From contig VTFK01000246.1 of the NCBI GenBank assembly GCA_009617715.1, positions 310,001-374,000 of the forward strand: a DNA stretch of 64,000 bases, written 5' to 3'. Shown here one piece after another: positions 27,971 to 40,437 of the stretch; position 1 is the stretch's first letter; each line of letters starts with the position of its first letter. The stretch is from Plectrocnemia conspersa (Eukaryota; Arthropoda; Insecta; Trichoptera; Polycentropodidae). The notes under the pieces are model-generated. The model saw only the letters and a list, made by a program, of their open reading frames with translations, searched no databases and was not told the origin of the DNA. Made by a program: the position numbers and the translations under genes.

Positions 27971-29480
27971 TAAAGTTTGCCAATGAATTTTTATTAATAT
28001 ATTATCGCGGTTAAGAACCACTCAGGTTGAAACGACTCATATTGCTTTTTAGGCAACAATAAACATATTAAAACGTAGCTGAAATTTTAAGATTCTTGTT
28101 GAGCAGTAATTTGTTTATTTAACGAAAGTATCAAGCACCATGACATAGTTTGACTATTTGATTGCGCTGCCAGAATATTCACCTAGATTCTATATGAATA
28201 TTTAGTGAATACAGTAGATAACAGGGTAAATTATAAACGTGCTATTTAGGTGCGTGTAGTTATGAGACTAGAAAATACTCATATGTTTTTTTGCAATACG
28301 TATGTACGAATCAAGTGCATGTGGTGAGATCTCTTAGGTACACATAAAATAACGGGTACCCAAATTGCACGTCCCCAATTTACCGTGTTATTGGAGGGTC
28401 TAATATATTAAAGGTGAGTAGTCCTTAATGCTTATATGTCTAAAAACAGATATCGTGAGCGGTTGTGTCATCATGGCGTTGGCAATGAAAGTGTCATCTT
28501 GGAAATATTATAAAGATGCGTAAGCGGGTTACCATGTTTGCGCTGTCCTGGCCTTCCTTAATCACGTCGGTGGTTCGCCACTTTAGCGCTCCACACTCAG
28601 TGAAAGCCATGTAGGCGTAGTAGCTTCAGCAATAGACGTGTTTTATGACAATTAGTAATGTTTCTGGTTCTAATGCTTAAATTAATTCTCGAATATTATT
28701 CTTCAGATATGTTAATTTATTTATGTAAATTAAACCATTAAGACCTAACAAGTTACGTAAATGATTTACGATGGTTAGAGAACAATACTGTTTCAATACA
28801 CAAAAAAATAATACATAAAAAAATTTAAAATTATGAAAATAAAATGATAAAAAGAATACCATGACATTAAACAGATCAATGTGCAATGCTATTGTATTAA
28901 GGAGCCGGAATGCGACAGCTATAGACGAATCGGCTAGAATCAGAAGTCCTGGCTCTATTGACTATCAAAAGAGGACGCAATCGTGATTTTCGATAATGTT
29001 CTGGAATCCAAAACTAGAATTCTTCAAGAATGGTTCTATTGTTGACAGCATTCTTCAGTATTTTAAAGAAATGCTTACCAACACACAACTTTATGCGGGA
29101 TCTCAGCAAATCGTTTCCCAATGTTCTCATACAAGAACAGATAAAAACCAAATATTTTTTAAGAACCTTTCCTATTAAAAGTGAGTATTTGGTTATTCGG
29201 GGAGATTCATGATTCGTTTTTTGAAATATAAGTAAGACTGATTTGCACCTAATATGTAAATAAAAAAATATATATTAATGTTTAAATTATAAAAAAATAT
29301 ACACAGCTAATAAAAGTTTACTGAATTGAATCTTCTTTAAATAACTTTAAGCGGTGATTTATTTATTTTAAATAATGTCATATTTTAATTTTAAATCAAT
29401 TCAATATATAATATGTAACACAAAAATTAATATAATTTATATATATTTTTTTTATATAATTAATTACCCGTTTTGACACA
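27971..29480. other. Noncoding stretch of mixed composition
   Basis: About 28240-28660 and 28890-29220 are less AT-biased than the surroundings. Frames at 28996-29178 and 29030-29212 (plus, overlapping in different frames) and 28677-28886 (minus) show no domain. No repeat structure was resolved. Confidence 0.4.
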
Positions 29481-29569
29481 AACTGGAAACTGGCATATTA
29501 TATGACATTTAATTTAATTATTTAGCATGTTTATGGATAATGAACCATATATAGCGATATCGGTGTTGT

Positions 29570-29935
29570 GCGACGTCTTGTTAGTCACGCAATTTAACCT
29601 CACTGTATTATCACGTTAACTGTATCGTGTAACGTGATATAGCACAAAGACTATACGGTACTCCTGTAGCCACTTCCTATTCCCTTCAACTCTTAGTCAC
29701 AGACTGCTTCCTTCACTGCGCCAGGTCGCTTCCTATTGAAGTTACCTACACCTGACCACTTCCTCATCGGATAAAATTATAATTAATACCATAATAATTG
29801 CCTGAAAGCTCGCTCATTTATTTTACCACTTTATATTAATGTATTATAATATCCATCGACCATCGTGGCGCATTGGGGTAACCTGTTAGGCCACGATGGT
29901 CTTAATTTAATCTATAATAAATAAAATAAATAAAT
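29570..29935. repeat. Hairpin-bearing block ending in an AAAT-rich tail
   Basis: It contains two perfect stems. The first is TATCACGTTA/TAACGTGATA (29609-29618 with 29630-29639, 11 nt loop). The second is GACCATCGTGGC/GCCACGATGGTC (29858-29869 with 29890-29901, 20 nt loop). The second is followed closely by TAATAAATAAAATAAATAAA, a tail type often seen on insect SINEs. Between them lie repeated CTTCCTATT/CACTTCCT motifs (29677-29772; AGGAAGTGG on minus, an ETS-like core). A non-autonomous retroelement end is possible; no A/B boxes were found. Confidence 0.4.
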
Positions 29936-29967
29936 AAATATATAAAAATATATGATATTTTTTTGTA

Positions 29968-30484
29968 TTATAAAATAATGATAATAATTTTATATTTATA
30001 ATAATAAATTTTAAAATAAAAATAACCTTTTAAATATTTATATAAATGTCTACTAGTGTTTGATTGATTAACAAAAAGTATTTGACAGCACAATGAAAAT
30101 ATAGACGTATTAAAAAAACTACGAATTACTAAAAATAATATAGATTGCAAAAACCGACAAGGTTTAATTGTATCTTTATTCAAAACATCAAAATAAAGCT
30201 CCGACACATTGTTAATATCATAATAACGAGAAGGGTCAAAAACGTTCATTAATCTACGTATAAAGTTTTTTAAAAGTACGGTCCCTATTATTTTTAAATA
30301 ATTGAATGTCACGTAAACATTTTATTGAAAAATATATATCACTTGGGTCGAAATTCCGACAAAGGCTAGGACAAAAAGCTAGAAAACATTCATAGATGCC
30401 AATTAGAGAAGTCAGGAAAATATTAACTTGAATGAGGAAAATTGTTTTCTTCTGTATGGGGCAGAGACGTGAAAAGCAAAACAA
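29968..30484 (-). other. Unassigned coding-like segment in two overlapping frames
   Basis: Two minus-strand frames overlap: 30254-30484 (ending CLRDIQLFKNNRDRTFKKLY) and 29968-30312 (with NFIRRLMNVFDPSRYYDINN, then VSELYFDVLNKDT). Together they read like one protein broken by a frameshift near 30260-30300, and the composition (RDIQLFKNN, NNVSELYFDVLN) is less low-complexity than chance frames nearby. I do not recognise the family. A decayed transposon ORF is the most likely origin; chance is not excluded. Confidence 0.3.
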
Positions 30485-30489
30485 ATATT

Positions 30490-30945
30490 AGGGTATAGAC
30501 GTATTTTCCGTGGCAGTCAAATTAGTAGCTAGAAATTATTATATATATATACATAAAAATAAGAAACCATAAACATATCGACTCATGCATGGTATTATCC
30601 ATAGCAAGAATCTAGACAAAGACAAAGATCTAAAAGACGAATATTTTTGTATGGAATGAGCGCATTTTTTATTTTAGGGAGACAGTACATAAAATTAACA
30701 TTGCCAAACTGATTCAATATTATTTTTTTAGTTTTTAAATAATGAGATTTTTATGACATTTAGAACAGCAAACTCATTTCAAATAGAATAAGGTGTTCTT
30801 AAAATATTTTAAAACTAAATGCTTCGAAAATCTTTTCTAAATTTTATTTTTAAATTGTGAATATAGTTTGTACATACACATAGTTAAGAAAATTACCACC
30901 CGAAGCACTTTTTAAAATAGACAACTCTCCAAAAAGTTTATCCTA
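30490..30945. other. AT-rich noncoding stretch
   Basis: Nothing recognised. Confidence 0.5.
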
Positions 30946-30949
30946 GTAA

Positions 30950-31440
30950 AAATATTACCCTCCGGCACATTCATCCACACACACAAAGGGGAAGCATTTT
31001 TCATATGCTAACGATCCTCATCGCGGTTGCTCCTTGTTGCAATTTTCGCTTGCATGCATCGATGAATTGCACTCTGCGAAAAGTTTCACGCGACTTCCTT
31101 GGCAACTTTCTTCTCGCGAGCACGTTCATACCACTACGTACCGACCAAGCTGAAATCTTTCCACCGTAACGCCTCCGGTTTTTCGGTAGCAAAATGAAAA
31201 CCGCTTCCGTTTGACCCCAAGAAGGCGTCTTTCAAGAGGAAAACTTTGGTAATAATGGTGCGGATGTTGCTCGGGAGCAAAGTTTGTAGTTGATGATGCG
31301 GTGATGCTACGCCATCCAACCAACTTGGAAGACCGTTTGCTTTGTGTTTCGGATCCAACCGGACGGCACTTGATGAAGACGTCATTTGTCGAGTGTCAGC
31401 CTTGACAAACAGTCGCCGAACTGTTTCTCGAGATTATTAA
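30950..31440. other. GC-richer unique block, candidate regulatory element
   Basis: A long block of balanced composition (for example CATCGCGGTTGCTCC near 31019 and CGTAACGCCTCCGG near 31166). Three minus-strand frames of 63-83 codons overlap each other in different phases, which argues against any single one being real. There are no terminal repeats. A conserved noncoding element is favoured over an exon. Confidence 0.35.
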
Positions 31441-32987
31441 TAAATCACTTTAACGCTCTATTTCTAAGATGCTAGAGAGTGTTAATGATCTAAATATATT
31501 TAAATAAATTATATAGATATATTTAGTAATAATTATTTCAAAAATAACGCATCTATAAACTTTACTTTAAATTTTTTTAATTACTCCCGATTCTTATTTT
31601 TATCTTAATTGCTTCTCCAGTTTTTTTTTATTATTGCGTTTCTAATTTTATAGTTTATATATATGATGATTTTCGAAATTAAAATAAGAATAGCACTAAG
31701 TAAAAAACACGACGCGAAAGCAATTTTGGATACTTAATTATCAGTCTTAAACCAAGCTAAATTGAATTTTAAAAAAATTCATACAAATATAATTTTATTT
31801 AAATAAACCAATTCGAAAATGAATGCACTTGTTATTCCCTAAGTAATAAACAAACGAAAAAATAATAAAACACAAGTCAAGGATGACGCAGCTCAACGGT
31901 TTGCGGCGGCTGAGATAAAATCAAAATTACGTCAAAGATTATGACCCCAACGTAGTCTAATGAAATACAAGTAAGAAAAGGCGCGATGCGAAAACTCACA
32001 CATCTCAAAAACTAACGTGTTGAATAAATCCGGTTACAGTCATTTTAAACATAAATTCAAATCATAATTCATACAAAAACTATATTACATTTTTAGATTT
32101 GCTTCAAGATGACCTATTTTTTATATATGCGTTGATCAAAGAGTGTTCGCACTACAGGCAGAATGACAAACAAACATCATGAGTATCTGGTATAAAACTG
32201 AAATTTATATAATTATCTGAATACGGACGAACTAATTTTAAAATAAGCTTATAAACTTCACAAACTATATCCTCAACACGCGCGGTGTTGACATTTGCGC
32301 TAGTGTTATTATATTTTTCTCGGTAAGTCAGGGTTCCAATATCAAAAAAATATTTTGGACAAATGTAATAAATATTGATTTGCGCATTGTACACTCAACG
32401 TTGAGAAACACTGTGTACTGTACCTACTATTAAAACGGTCAGTCATGGATTTTGTCACCGAGCAGATAACGAGCATTATTATTGTTACTGTAATCAACAC
32501 GTCTAATAAAATGTGTTTTAGACTAAAACATTTTTTTTGCTTGTCCTCAAAATCATTTGAAGTAGTACCAATTATTTTTTTATTTTATTTTTTGGAACGT
32601 TGAACTCCTTCGCATCTTCAATGGTATATAAACTAAAACGCTACCATGTTTCTTAACTTTTATTCAGCTTATTACTTTCATTTCAAACATCCATTTAACA
32701 TAAGTTTGGTTTTCTTCCCCATATTACATTATTACATTTGGTACAGTACTACTTAGACTACCACTTTACTACCGACTTGGAATATTCGATAGATAAGTCA
32801 AACTTGCATCAAGTAGAGCTTACGCCGAATTGACCCAGACCACAACTTAAAAAATTAGAAAAGTATTCAACACTATGCAGCACAGTTGTCATAGTTGTAT
32901 GAAGAAAACTATGGAAAAAATAATGTCATTTTACAAATGCAACGATTTTTAAATAAAAATGCGTAATTTACCATGCCAATACAATTG
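31441..32987. other. AT-rich noncoding stretch
   Basis: No gene recognised. The 80-codon minus frame at 32152-32394 has no domain. Confidence 0.5.
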
Positions 32988-33001
32988 TTATGCTTGCACT
33001 A

Positions 33002-33150
33002 CATTCTCTGGAAGCTGGCCAAGGTTAAGCCAAGGACGGAGAATATAGTGGGTTACTTCGGTCGAGTTCGGTCTAAAATCTCTCGGAAGTTGTCCGAGGT
33101 TACTGAGAACGGGAGGTAAAGTAGGGGTAATTCAGTCGACTTGACCAACT
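33002..33150. repeat. Two degenerate ~72 bp tandem units inside the TTA element
   Basis: Unit 1 (about 33002-33073, CTCTGGAAGCTGGCCAAGGT...) and unit 2 (about 33079-33150, CTCTCGGAAGTTGTCCGAGG...) align along their length, ending GGTCGAGTTCGGTC versus AGTCGACTTGACC. They therefore repeat the subterminal sequence of the element's left end. Repeated subterminal motifs often serve as transposase binding sites; here that is inference. Confidence 0.6.
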
Positions 33151-33974
33151 TCGAGCGCTTCCAAACATTGTCGGCAAACGGACCGAAGTCGGAGCTGCTC
33201 TTTTGAGCGCGAGCGGTGAGATACTTCCCCTTTCGCTCTCTCGCGTGTTAAGTGACGAGAGTGAGAGAGATAATGATATGGTGTTTCACAAACTGAGATA
33301 GAACGAGTAACTCGGTTCAATTTCAGTATGCGTGTAGGCGTCTTATGGTTAACACGCATGTCGAACGCTGCATCGTGGTCACGTGGTCAAGTCTCTTAAT
33401 GACATCTTTGAATATTTAAGGGCACCAAAAGAAATTATTTATATTTTTAATAGTATATTCTTCTAACAGATATCGTTATTATATTTTTTTCATATAAAAT
33501 TAAATAATTAAAAAATAATTAGTGGTACTTGATTTTGTTAAAAAAAAATCGTTTCGAATATCCTTATGTATTTTCCTAGATCGGTTTTTATATATATGTC
33601 ACACCATAACGAATTCTTATTTAGAATCGATGGCAACAAATTCTAGGATAGTCACAGATGTGGTTATCGTATTCTGAAGTATAGTTTTTATGCCTTATAG
33701 CATTTTGCAAAAGCCATAAAAGATTTTGCGTAAATTGAATATTTACGACCGAAAAGTTTTCACTGATATTGTATTGGTGAAGGCTCACACAAACTTTTAT
33801 AATTATCAGTAGCGTAATTTTTAAAATATGACAATATAAAAATTGCGATTATTTGGCACATTTTTCGATCGCGCGCAAATATGCCCGCTGTACATGACAG
33901 CACGCCGTGCGTACGTCATTCACGCCCGCCATCCGGACGGCTTATGAAATTTGTGGCACTGTGGCTGCTACTCA

Positions 33975-33999
33975 GAAGTCGGCGACCTCGGCCGACTTC
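33975..33999. repeat. Perfect 9 bp hairpin near the element's right end
   Basis: GAAGTCGGC (33975-33983) and GCCGACTTC (33991-33999) are perfect reverse complements with a 7 nt loop, using the same AAGTCGG motif seen near 33183. Confidence 0.8.
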
Positions 34000-34048
34000 A
34001 GTTGAACTTCGATTCAGACAACTTCCAGAGAGTGTAGTGCAAGCATTA

Positions 34049-35755
34049 AAGGTAATAATTTAGAACTTAAAGTTAGACAAAGACCACGACAGTGTTGATG
34101 GAGATGTACAGGTATTTTGTTTTAAAACTTATTTTTAAAGTGTATAAAAATATTCATTCTGTAGTATTGTGTGAAAATTTGGAACAGTTCCTTAATTGAA
34201 CCATAAAATCTAATGTATTTTAATTGAGCGGAGTCATATGAATAATAACTACTCATTAATTACCTATAAAAATAAGAATAATACAATGCATAAAATATAA
34301 TATTGAGCTAAGACCTAATTGTACGACTTGTCTTATTAAATGAAGTTTTTTTAGTACTTATTTTTCTTTAACTTCCGTAAATTATTTTTTACCACGCTTT
34401 TAAACATAATTAACTGTAGCAGCCGTGTAACTTTACCTATTATTATACATAATTGATATTTTTCACGTTGGCACAATTAGCAATTTAAAAGCAAACCCAC
34501 AACGGCTGTGTTGTTGAGGCGTGTAAGGCAATTGGTTTTGAAAGAAATTCTATAGGAAAATGCAATATTGTAAGGCGAAACATAAGGCGAACCCGGCATG
34601 CAATATGACGCCAGAAGATCGAAGAACAAAGGGGTTTTGCCACTTCCTAACTACGTGAGAGGAAACAATTTTACAACCAACACTTTCGTACACGTTACAC
34701 TTTTATTGAAAAGACGATGAAGTATTAGTTACAAAATATATATATCATGCATAAGAATAAATTAATGAATAATTTATGTTGAAAATAATAACTACTGCTA
34801 TTAATTTTAAAAGGGGCAATACTTCTATTTCCTCATTAGCACACTTCTTCTCTACAAGGCAGTGACAAATATAGTACCTTTTGTTATTAAAGATGAAGTA
34901 AAATAAATAAATAAACATTTATGTACATATTTACGATTGACCGTTGCAAACAGTATTTGGTGAGAATTAGCAGTAAATTTTTCACGAAATTTGGGACAAA
35001 AGCTGGTATTAATAGATTATGGTTTTAATGATAATTTATCAAATATTTACTCAAGATCATTCATACAACCAAGTTACTGAATTTAATGTAAGTGCCTTGA
35101 GCGTACTGTTAATATAATGTTATGTTAAAATACAAGGAAATGTAGCAAACTGTGTTTGAAGCAAATACAGCGCGTTTCCTGCAAACAAAATTTAAATTGA
35201 CTAAATATATGGACAAGTGCTTTAGATTTTGTCATTTTCCTAAACTTTTCTACTGGCTATGTAAATAAAGTGGTCTATAAATTAACTATAAACCATTTTT
35301 AATATTTATTCTTTATGTAATAATACTTCAGTTAACATCTTTAATGGAAAAATATTTGTTTTGATTATGTTATGCTGTAATTTTTAGAACACATGTTGAC
35401 CTAAGATCTATTTTTAAAAACAGTTTATTATAACAAGATATTGTTATTAATAATAACTTTGATTGTTATTATATGGGTTTTATATATATTTTATAATGTT
35501 GTTATAAATGTATTTTTAATATAATAAGACTCTAAATATACGAAATAATAGTTTATATTGGTTTTAAAGGATATTATAATAAAATATCTAACATATGTAA
35601 AAACTTATTTTTATCAAAAAGGGAATTGCTTGTTGCATAAATGTAATATTGTTTTAATTCACTTCATCTGTAATATAAGCTTTAATTCTAATCCTTTAAT
35701 CTATATATATTTAGATCATGCTTTTTTCTGATTTTCGGCCTTTTTTAGATATCTT
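34049..35755. other. AT-rich noncoding stretch
   Basis: A slightly mixed patch lies at about 34490-34680. No frame, repeat or RNA gene recognised. Confidence 0.5.
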
Positions 35756-35759
35756 TTTC

Positions 35760-35964
35760 CTATCAAGCGAACACCTCTAAAGTACCAAATCGACGTCCAA
35801 GTTCGTCTGGTGCTCGTCTCCTGGGGCAGTATGTTCCACAGGTTCAGAGCGAGTTCGCCCTGTCCCAACATAAATCTGGCAGTGACAACCAAAGTTTCCG
35901 AGAGTTGTCGTCCAACTTTCTTGGCGTGCTGGGTTCACGGCTCGACTGGGGATAAAACGAATCT

Positions 35965-36000
<36 letters not shown>

Positions 36001-36250
36001 AACTTCCACCTGCACAAGACAATGAAGTGAATAATGCTGCCATCATCGCCCTGAGCCTGGCACATAACAAATGACGACCTTCTTGGCGCCTCTGCTGGCT
36101 GTTGCGACAAAGGGCGAAGAGAAATTGGACATTTTAATATTTACAACCTGGCGACCACTGTATTTAATATGCTGGAAAACAAATACAAATAAGCCCAAGA
36201 AAGTAAAATACGCCGTTTTATATTGGCAATTACAAAGCCGTCTCGATGAT
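35760..36250. other. GC-richer block with (TC)n tract, candidate regulatory element
   Basis: Balanced composition with a TC/GA tract at 35969-35995 and an E-box-like CACCTG at about 36008. Frames on both strands (35777-36070 and 35844-36110 minus, 35810-36025 and 36071-36256 plus) overlap and run straight through the microsatellite (RERERE or SLSLSL), so none is convincing. A GA tract beside unique GC-richer DNA fits an insect enhancer or promoter-like element; this is inference. Confidence 0.35.
35969..35995. repeat. (TC)n microsatellite
   Basis: About 13 TC units, read as GAGA on the minus strand. Confidence 0.95.
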
Positions 36251-36259
36251 TTATAAGAA

Positions 36260-39200
36260 AATTTTTCGTAAAAACTGCTATACTTTTTATAAGGCTAACA
36301 GTGAAAGTTTGCGGATAGGGAATATATTTGCGCTCGAAGAAAAACGATTTTAATCTTTTTTAAACCTTAGCTTGATCTTATTTTCCTGAATTTGACCAAA
36401 AAAGGTCAACGTTCATAAATCAAAATAACCATAACTCACAAAACAATGCAACACCGACATAGACATTATTTCCTTGATGAGCAATTAAATGGGTAGTGCG
36501 TCAATTTAAGCTGTTACTAGAACTAACCCTATAATATATTTTAATATCCGGTGATTATTTTCTTGTTTTACATGAACTATTTAAATAATTATTTAAAATA
36601 TACTTTGTGATTTTCACAATTCAATTCGGCAAAACTCTTATGCTTTTTTTTAATTATTGCCTTTGCTTGACACCCCTTCTTAATTAATGATTTACTGCAT
36701 AAAATAACCAAGTGCGATATTTTCATGGCAGAGAATTTTAAATAATAGTTTCATTGAAAATAATCATAGCTTATTCAGAAGTATCCGAATAAAAAATTCT
36801 AGCATGAATATAATTAATATAAAACTGTTTATAAGACAATGAAATACCCATTTTGTATTACAAAAATACCTTACATACTTTATAAATAGTTTTTTTATAT
36901 ATTATTATAAAAAATGTATTATATTTTAACATTTAACAGGCCTCACATCAGGCGTACTGTATTTATAATTTATGTCCTTATATTAGTCATATAAATAGAT
37001 ATGATAAGGAGAGCGAAAATAATTTAATATATGGAGTTAAGCTCGAAAAGAGAATTTTCTGTCAGATTTTGTTACTGAAATAAGATAAAAGGCAAGATTG
37101 ATGATATACGAACTGCGTGGCAACTGTAACATACATATCTGTAGAATGATTAAAAAGCTCTCTCTTAAAATATCATAATTAAAAAGCATATTATAAAAAT
37201 TGCTTTTAAAAATATTTTTTTCCTTCACATTTTTAATAATTATTTCCTATTCTAATTTACAAAGGCTTTTTGCATTGTCTCGGATTACCGGGCACGCTTC
37301 GTCGCAGCAGTCGTCTTATTTATTAATACAAAAAATGTATTATTAATCCCGAAAATTCCGTTTCGAGAATTTTAACTGTTATTATTAACATTCATCAAAA
37401 CCCGCATTTTGAAGCGGCATCGAAATAATTTGCATAGCTCTAATTCCATGCAAGAGATTAAGCTACGCATTACGGATACATGCGTAGGAACATTTGTTAA
37501 ACTGTATTGTGTGTTTGCTTTTATTTAAGCGTGTACAGCGTTTACTCTCGGATAAGTTTTCTTGAAATATTCCGTTTGGGAATACAAAACAATCCGTTTA
37601 ATTAATTAATGCGAAACTTCTCGAGCAAAAGAAAGTGTTCCGAAAAAATAAATGCCTTGCTGCTTTTGTATAATTCATAAACACGTTCTGTTTCATTTTA
37701 TTAATCCCAGGCACTGATAAATTTCAATTGAATACTTTATTTGACATTCAAGTTATGAGTAAAGTGAAAACCAAGGCCATAATGGTCAGTAGGGAAAACG
37801 CTAACTTAATGCAACACATAGTAATCTCCTTTAACTACCTAAAAACATAAATAAACGAATATAATTTTAAATAAGGAAATATGAGTAAAGATAAAACAAA
37901 TGTTTTGTAGCCCAATGTTAAAATATTATTAATTTAGTATTATTATTACATCAAACAATAATTTCTTTTATAAAAACAGAAACTATTGAAAGTCCGCCTA
38001 ATCGATTCTTGCGCAAAAATAATATTGATTTTATAATTCAAACAGATTTTTAATTATTTATAAAGCAGTCCTTATAATAATATAAGGTTACTAGTTAGAC
38101 ATATATTTAAATATAGTTGTATTATACGGTTTATGCTACTCTTCCAGATTATGCACTAAGCCATGGGTATGCAATTGTTTAAGAGGGCGGGCCGATCTGA
38201 TTATTTATTGGACCATCACGGGCTAAAGCCATCGTTAGAAAATAATCAGTGGTTGACTAAATCAGTAACGTACTATTTTTTTTACGAAGGTGGCAAATTT
38301 AATTCATTAGTAAAACTAATAAAAAAGCAAAGAATTGAATGAAGCATAACTACTTTATATAAGCAATATTTTAAAATGAAAGCACGATGAAATTTTTTTT
38401 TATTATTTAAAAATTACTTAAAAATCATCATAAAAAACTGTTGAAATCAAATTTTTAATTCAAAAAAATTGTCTAAAATATACACTAAGTAAAATGCATA
38501 AGAATAATAAAAATTCAAATTAAGAGAATTTTGAAGAAGTGGATTTGAGCCTTTCTGATCCTGTCTGATAAAAAAACCTAATTTTAAACACTTTAAATTT
38601 GTCTTTAATATACTTAAAAAAATTACAAGACAATTTACCCACTATGATTTCTAGGTGTACTTAATTTATCACAGTGTTTCAATAACAAATAAAAAAAATT
38701 AAAATAAATAATTGGCTAACCATATTTACACACTTATAGAACTTTTAGTATTTTATTAAAAAAAATACATTTTACATAAAATTTACATTAATAAAATAAA
38801 CGAAAGCACTGTTTATTTTCAATGATTTCTTAAAAATCAGGATGTAAATCGTTGGCTTAAATGTGAAAACTTTAATGTAAGTTTTCATCAGAGATATTAG
38901 AGCGAAATCTTGATTTAATATAAATTATCAGAAAAAAAATCCAAGGAACCAATCATAATTGTTTTGCTTGATTTTTTAATGCTATAAATCTCAAAGAATT
39001 TAAAACCGCACAGAAGTCTAAAATTGGCATTGTCAAAATTTGTTTCTAAGAAGATTATCACATTTTAAATAAATTAATTCTAATTGAATTTTTGGTATAG
39101 CTTTTTTGACGTCAAATGAAAATAGTGAACTAACCAAATAAACAAAAAATTTTTTAATTTCATCAAAATCTATAAATCAGCGAGCAAATATCGCAATAAG

Positions 39201-40430
39201 GTCTGAAATAATAAAACTGTAATTCTCAAAATCTCTGATATTAAAATTTTTGTCTCAATTTTTGTATATTAGAAAAGTGAGTTTACCTTCTTTAAGATAT
39301 TTAATAAAAAAGTAACAATTTAGCCGTAAATGCTTCTATAAAAGTAAACACTTTGTATACAATTATTTTTTCTAAGTAAGTTATTATATAGTTTATTATA
39401 ATAATTTATAATATACACTAAAAAACAAAAATCATTTAGCCCAAAAGTTTGTTTTAATTCAGGAAACTCTATTTTTTATTTTGAAAAATAAAATGATATT
39501 ATCCTTTTACTTCCCATATTTGCTTAAAAATATGTCAAGATTCAATGAATAATATGGAATGTCTATATGTTTAGATTTAATATCATCCAAAACTAATACA
39601 AATTAGCTTCACTTTGCTTCGAAAGACTGCTATTTGCTTCTAAAAACATTTATTTCTCTTTAATGAAATCTAAAAGAAATATTCATTCTCAAGCAGCTCA
39701 AACCACAATTATTATGCACATACAAAAATATTTTTAGTATGAAGAATATTAGCTATAAGCTTGAAGTTAAAAAATGCCTTTAGCATCATATAACAAAATT
39801 AAACACGAGATTAATTTTTATTATGTTTTTTTATATTTATTAAAAATAATATTAAATTCGATTAAATTTCAATATTGTCGCGGCTTTTGAACACCACTGC
39901 ATCAAAAAATAAAAATTTATTGCACTTTAGTTTAAATCATATTCACGTGGATAAAAACAGATTGCACTTATTACAAATATAGTGCACGAGAAATATATTA
40001 TTCCCCTATAAATAAATTTATTCAACAGCAAAAAAATATTTTAACATTAAACAAATATATTGCACAAAAGAAAAAATATACTTGTATTAATTATGTTTCA
40101 CTATAAAACAGATACTTTATACGGTTTGATTTTAGCGTGTGGTATACCTTTACATCTCTTAATAGTTAAGAAACGTCCATTTTCTGTTTAAACCAAAACC
40201 TAATCTAAACAAATTAACCAAACTCCAAAAAACAGCGCCGCCTCTAGTTTGTACTTAATGCAAAGTATTTGAATTAATATTACGATTGTACAAAGTGCAA
40301 ATTCATTTAATTGTAGTTCTATGTACCAAGTAGGTACATAATATTTTAACTAAAGTGCAATTATGTATTTTCCGTTATTAAATTTGTCGGTACTCCGTCA
40401 CGACATCTTGCAAAATGACAGACGCGCTTT
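36260..40430. other. Long AT-rich noncoding stretch
   Basis: Mostly very AT-rich (38.3-40.1 kb especially). Small mixed patches occur at about 37265-37325 (GATTACCGGGCACGCTTCGT) and 38140-38250 (GAGGGCGGGCCGATCTG), with no repeat partner. The segment around 40165-40200 (TAAGAAACGTCCATTTTCTG) resembles 47863-47900, suggesting an old shared repeat. No genes recognised. Confidence 0.5.
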
Positions 40431-40437
40431 TGTCAAT

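Larger units (their letters stand above)
32991..34045. mobile_element. Non-autonomous DNA transposon with ~27 bp TIRs and TTA target duplication
   Basis: The left end, TGCTTGCACTACATTCTCTG (32991 on), and the reverse complement of the right end, TGCTTGCACTACACTCTCTG (34045 downward), match over about 27 bp with 2 mismatches. TTA lies directly outside both ends (32988-32990 and 34046-34048). A 3 bp TTA duplication is typical of PIF/Harbinger-type insertions, but the terminus itself is not one I recognise, so superfamily assignment is tentative. The first 370 bp and last 170 bp are GC-rich and carry repeated CTTCGGTC/CCGAAGTC-like motifs; the middle is AT-rich. No transposase frame was found; chance frames at 33132-33359 (minus) and 33881-34063 (plus) have no domain. 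Confidence 0.75.

Noticed and set aside
29858..29935. Helitron 3' end (hairpin followed by CTRR)
   Set aside because: A stem is present, but the bases after it do not give CTRR at the right distance, and no TC-starting 5' end or Rep/helicase frame was seen.
31001..31385. Protein-coding gene in the 31 kb GC-richer block
   Set aside because: Three minus-strand frames overlap in different phases, none has a recognisable domain, and base composition alone explains the lack of stops.
32997..34039. CACTA-type (EnSpm) transposon, because CACTACA occurs near both ends
   Set aside because: The inverted identity extends six bases beyond CACTA on both sides, and no 3 bp direct repeat flanks the CACTA positions; TTA flanks the longer ends instead.
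35777..36110. Overlapping frames with RERERE or SLSLSL runs on both strands
   Set aside because: They run through the (TC)n tract in competing phases; no domain, start context or splice structure supports any of them.
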